Below, piece after piece: positions 63,679 to 64,000 of a stretch of DNA of 64,000 nucleotides. Origin of the DNA: a bacterium 210917-SL.2.15 (lineage in GTDB: Bacteria > Bacillota > Clostridia > Oscillospirales > Oscillospiraceae); NCBI GenBank assembly GCA_020555605.1, contig JAJCJC010000004.1, positions 76,204-140,203 of the forward strand, written 5' to 3'. The translations under genes and the position numbers were made by a program. How positions within the stretch are numbered: the stretch's first letter is position 1; every line of letters begins with the position of its first letter. The notes under the pieces were generated by a model that saw only the letters and a program-made list of their open reading frames with translations, ran no database searches and had not been told where the DNA came from.

Positions 63679-63709
63679 CCCCGGAAAACCACTGGTTTTC
63701 CGGGGTTTT
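63679..63709 (+). terminator. Terminator, probably the original rpsI terminator
   Basis: CCCCGGAAAACC and GGTTTTCCGGGG are exact complements around ACT, followed by TTTT. It lies at the distance from the right attachment site expected for the end of the rplM-rpsI operon before insertion. Confidence 0.8.
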
Positions 63710-64000
63710 CCATTTCCTGCTCCACCAGGGCCAGCACCCTTTCCATCCATATTCCGCCGTCTCGGACAGCTAATCCTCTTTTGCTTTCGCACTTCAGCGT
63801 GCCCTGTGTTGTAATTTTTTGTAAAAGGCGCACTTTCTTGCCCACTTTTCCGCCGCCCCTTGACTTTGCGTATAAGTCCAATGGTATTAAGTCAAGAGGG
63901 TGATGCAAGAAAAAATTGAGTAAAACAGTGCACAAAGCAGGATGTCGGCAGAAAAAAGGCAACACCAACCAAAGCCCTGTCCCCTAAGATTTTTTGAAAC
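63710..64000. other. No supported gene
   Basis: No frame here has a ribosome site and coding character. TTGACTT (63859-63865) and AAGTCAA (63888-63894) form an inverted repeat, and TTGACT with TATTAA may be a promoter for a gene beyond the window. Confidence 0.4.

Noticed and set aside
63556..63903. Open frames on both strands near the right edge
   Set aside because: No ribosome site or family pattern; the region holds the right attachment site and a terminator.
1..64000. CRISPR arrays, tRNA and rRNA genes
   Set aside because: I saw no regularly spaced repeats and no tRNA- or rRNA-like sequence on reading both strands by eye. A covariance-model or repeat-finder search would be decisive.

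Overview
The window looks like a chromosomal segment of a GC-rich, gut-type, spore-forming Firmicute, most likely from the Oscillospirales. This placement is inferred from gene content only: bofA, a SpoIID-type protein, a T-box leader, a GlgC/GlgD pair, DUF3793 and DUF2508 proteins, and Gram-positive promoters and ribosome sites. I cannot name the genus. No rRNA, tRNA gene or CRISPR array was seen.

Left part (1-25.8 kb): an alanine:cation symporter, a DUF368/PopT-type lipid-carrier transporter and a Sel1-repeat protein lead into a complete glycogen operon on the minus strand, glgB-glgC-glgD-glgA-glgP, with a near-consensus promoter at 12144-12172. Next come a UPF0210/ACT pair, an HD phosphohydrolase, the tRNA methylthiotransferase MtaB, a cysteine desulfurase, SseB, the serine/threonine transporter SstT, a previously unlisted 43-residue membrane protein with its own promoter and terminator, TypA/BipA, a PAP2 phosphatase, and a LysR regulator divergent from a TDT-family transporter. 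A DUF3793-flavodoxin operon follows; it is preceded by two GTTAG-N6-CTAAC boxes that look like a metal-regulated operator.

Decayed part (25.9-33.7 kb): a molybdenum hydroxylase operon (FAD, 2Fe-2S and Mo subunits plus MocA), an iron-type ABC transporter, an aldo/keto reductase and its divergent LysR gene are all broken by internal deletions, frameshifts or a stop codon. Between them lie intact genes: a sugar O-acetyltransferase and a TPP-riboswitch-controlled YkoF-ThiXYZ-like pyrimidine uptake operon.

Central part (33.9-48.2 kb): a SpoIID-type protein, a degenerate deacetylase-like secreted protein, an OmpR-type two-component system with a membrane HtrA protease, thrS with a T-box leader, small HTH and membrane proteins (one HTH gene frameshifted), tadA, DUF2508-bofA, a DegV protein, and rplM-rpsI with a probable L13 leader.

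Mobile part (48.1-63.7 kb): a 15.5-kb integrative mobilizable element sits in the 3' end of rpsI. Its proposed ends are two 15-bp copies of the rpsI 3' end that differ only by a synonymous serine codon. It carries a tyrosine integrase, an XRE repressor and divergent small gene with twin identical operators, a DUF3987 primase-helicase, an oriT and MobV relaxase, and a visibly AT-rich cargo operon: an XRE control protein, a nuclease-methyltransferase fusion, a second adenine methyltransferase, a SIR2-family NADase-like protein and a HerA-type ATPase. That five-gene operon combines a restriction-modification module with a SIR2-HerA abortive module and is the most interesting system here. DUF6809 and TnpV genes close the element, followed by what appears to be the original rpsI terminator.
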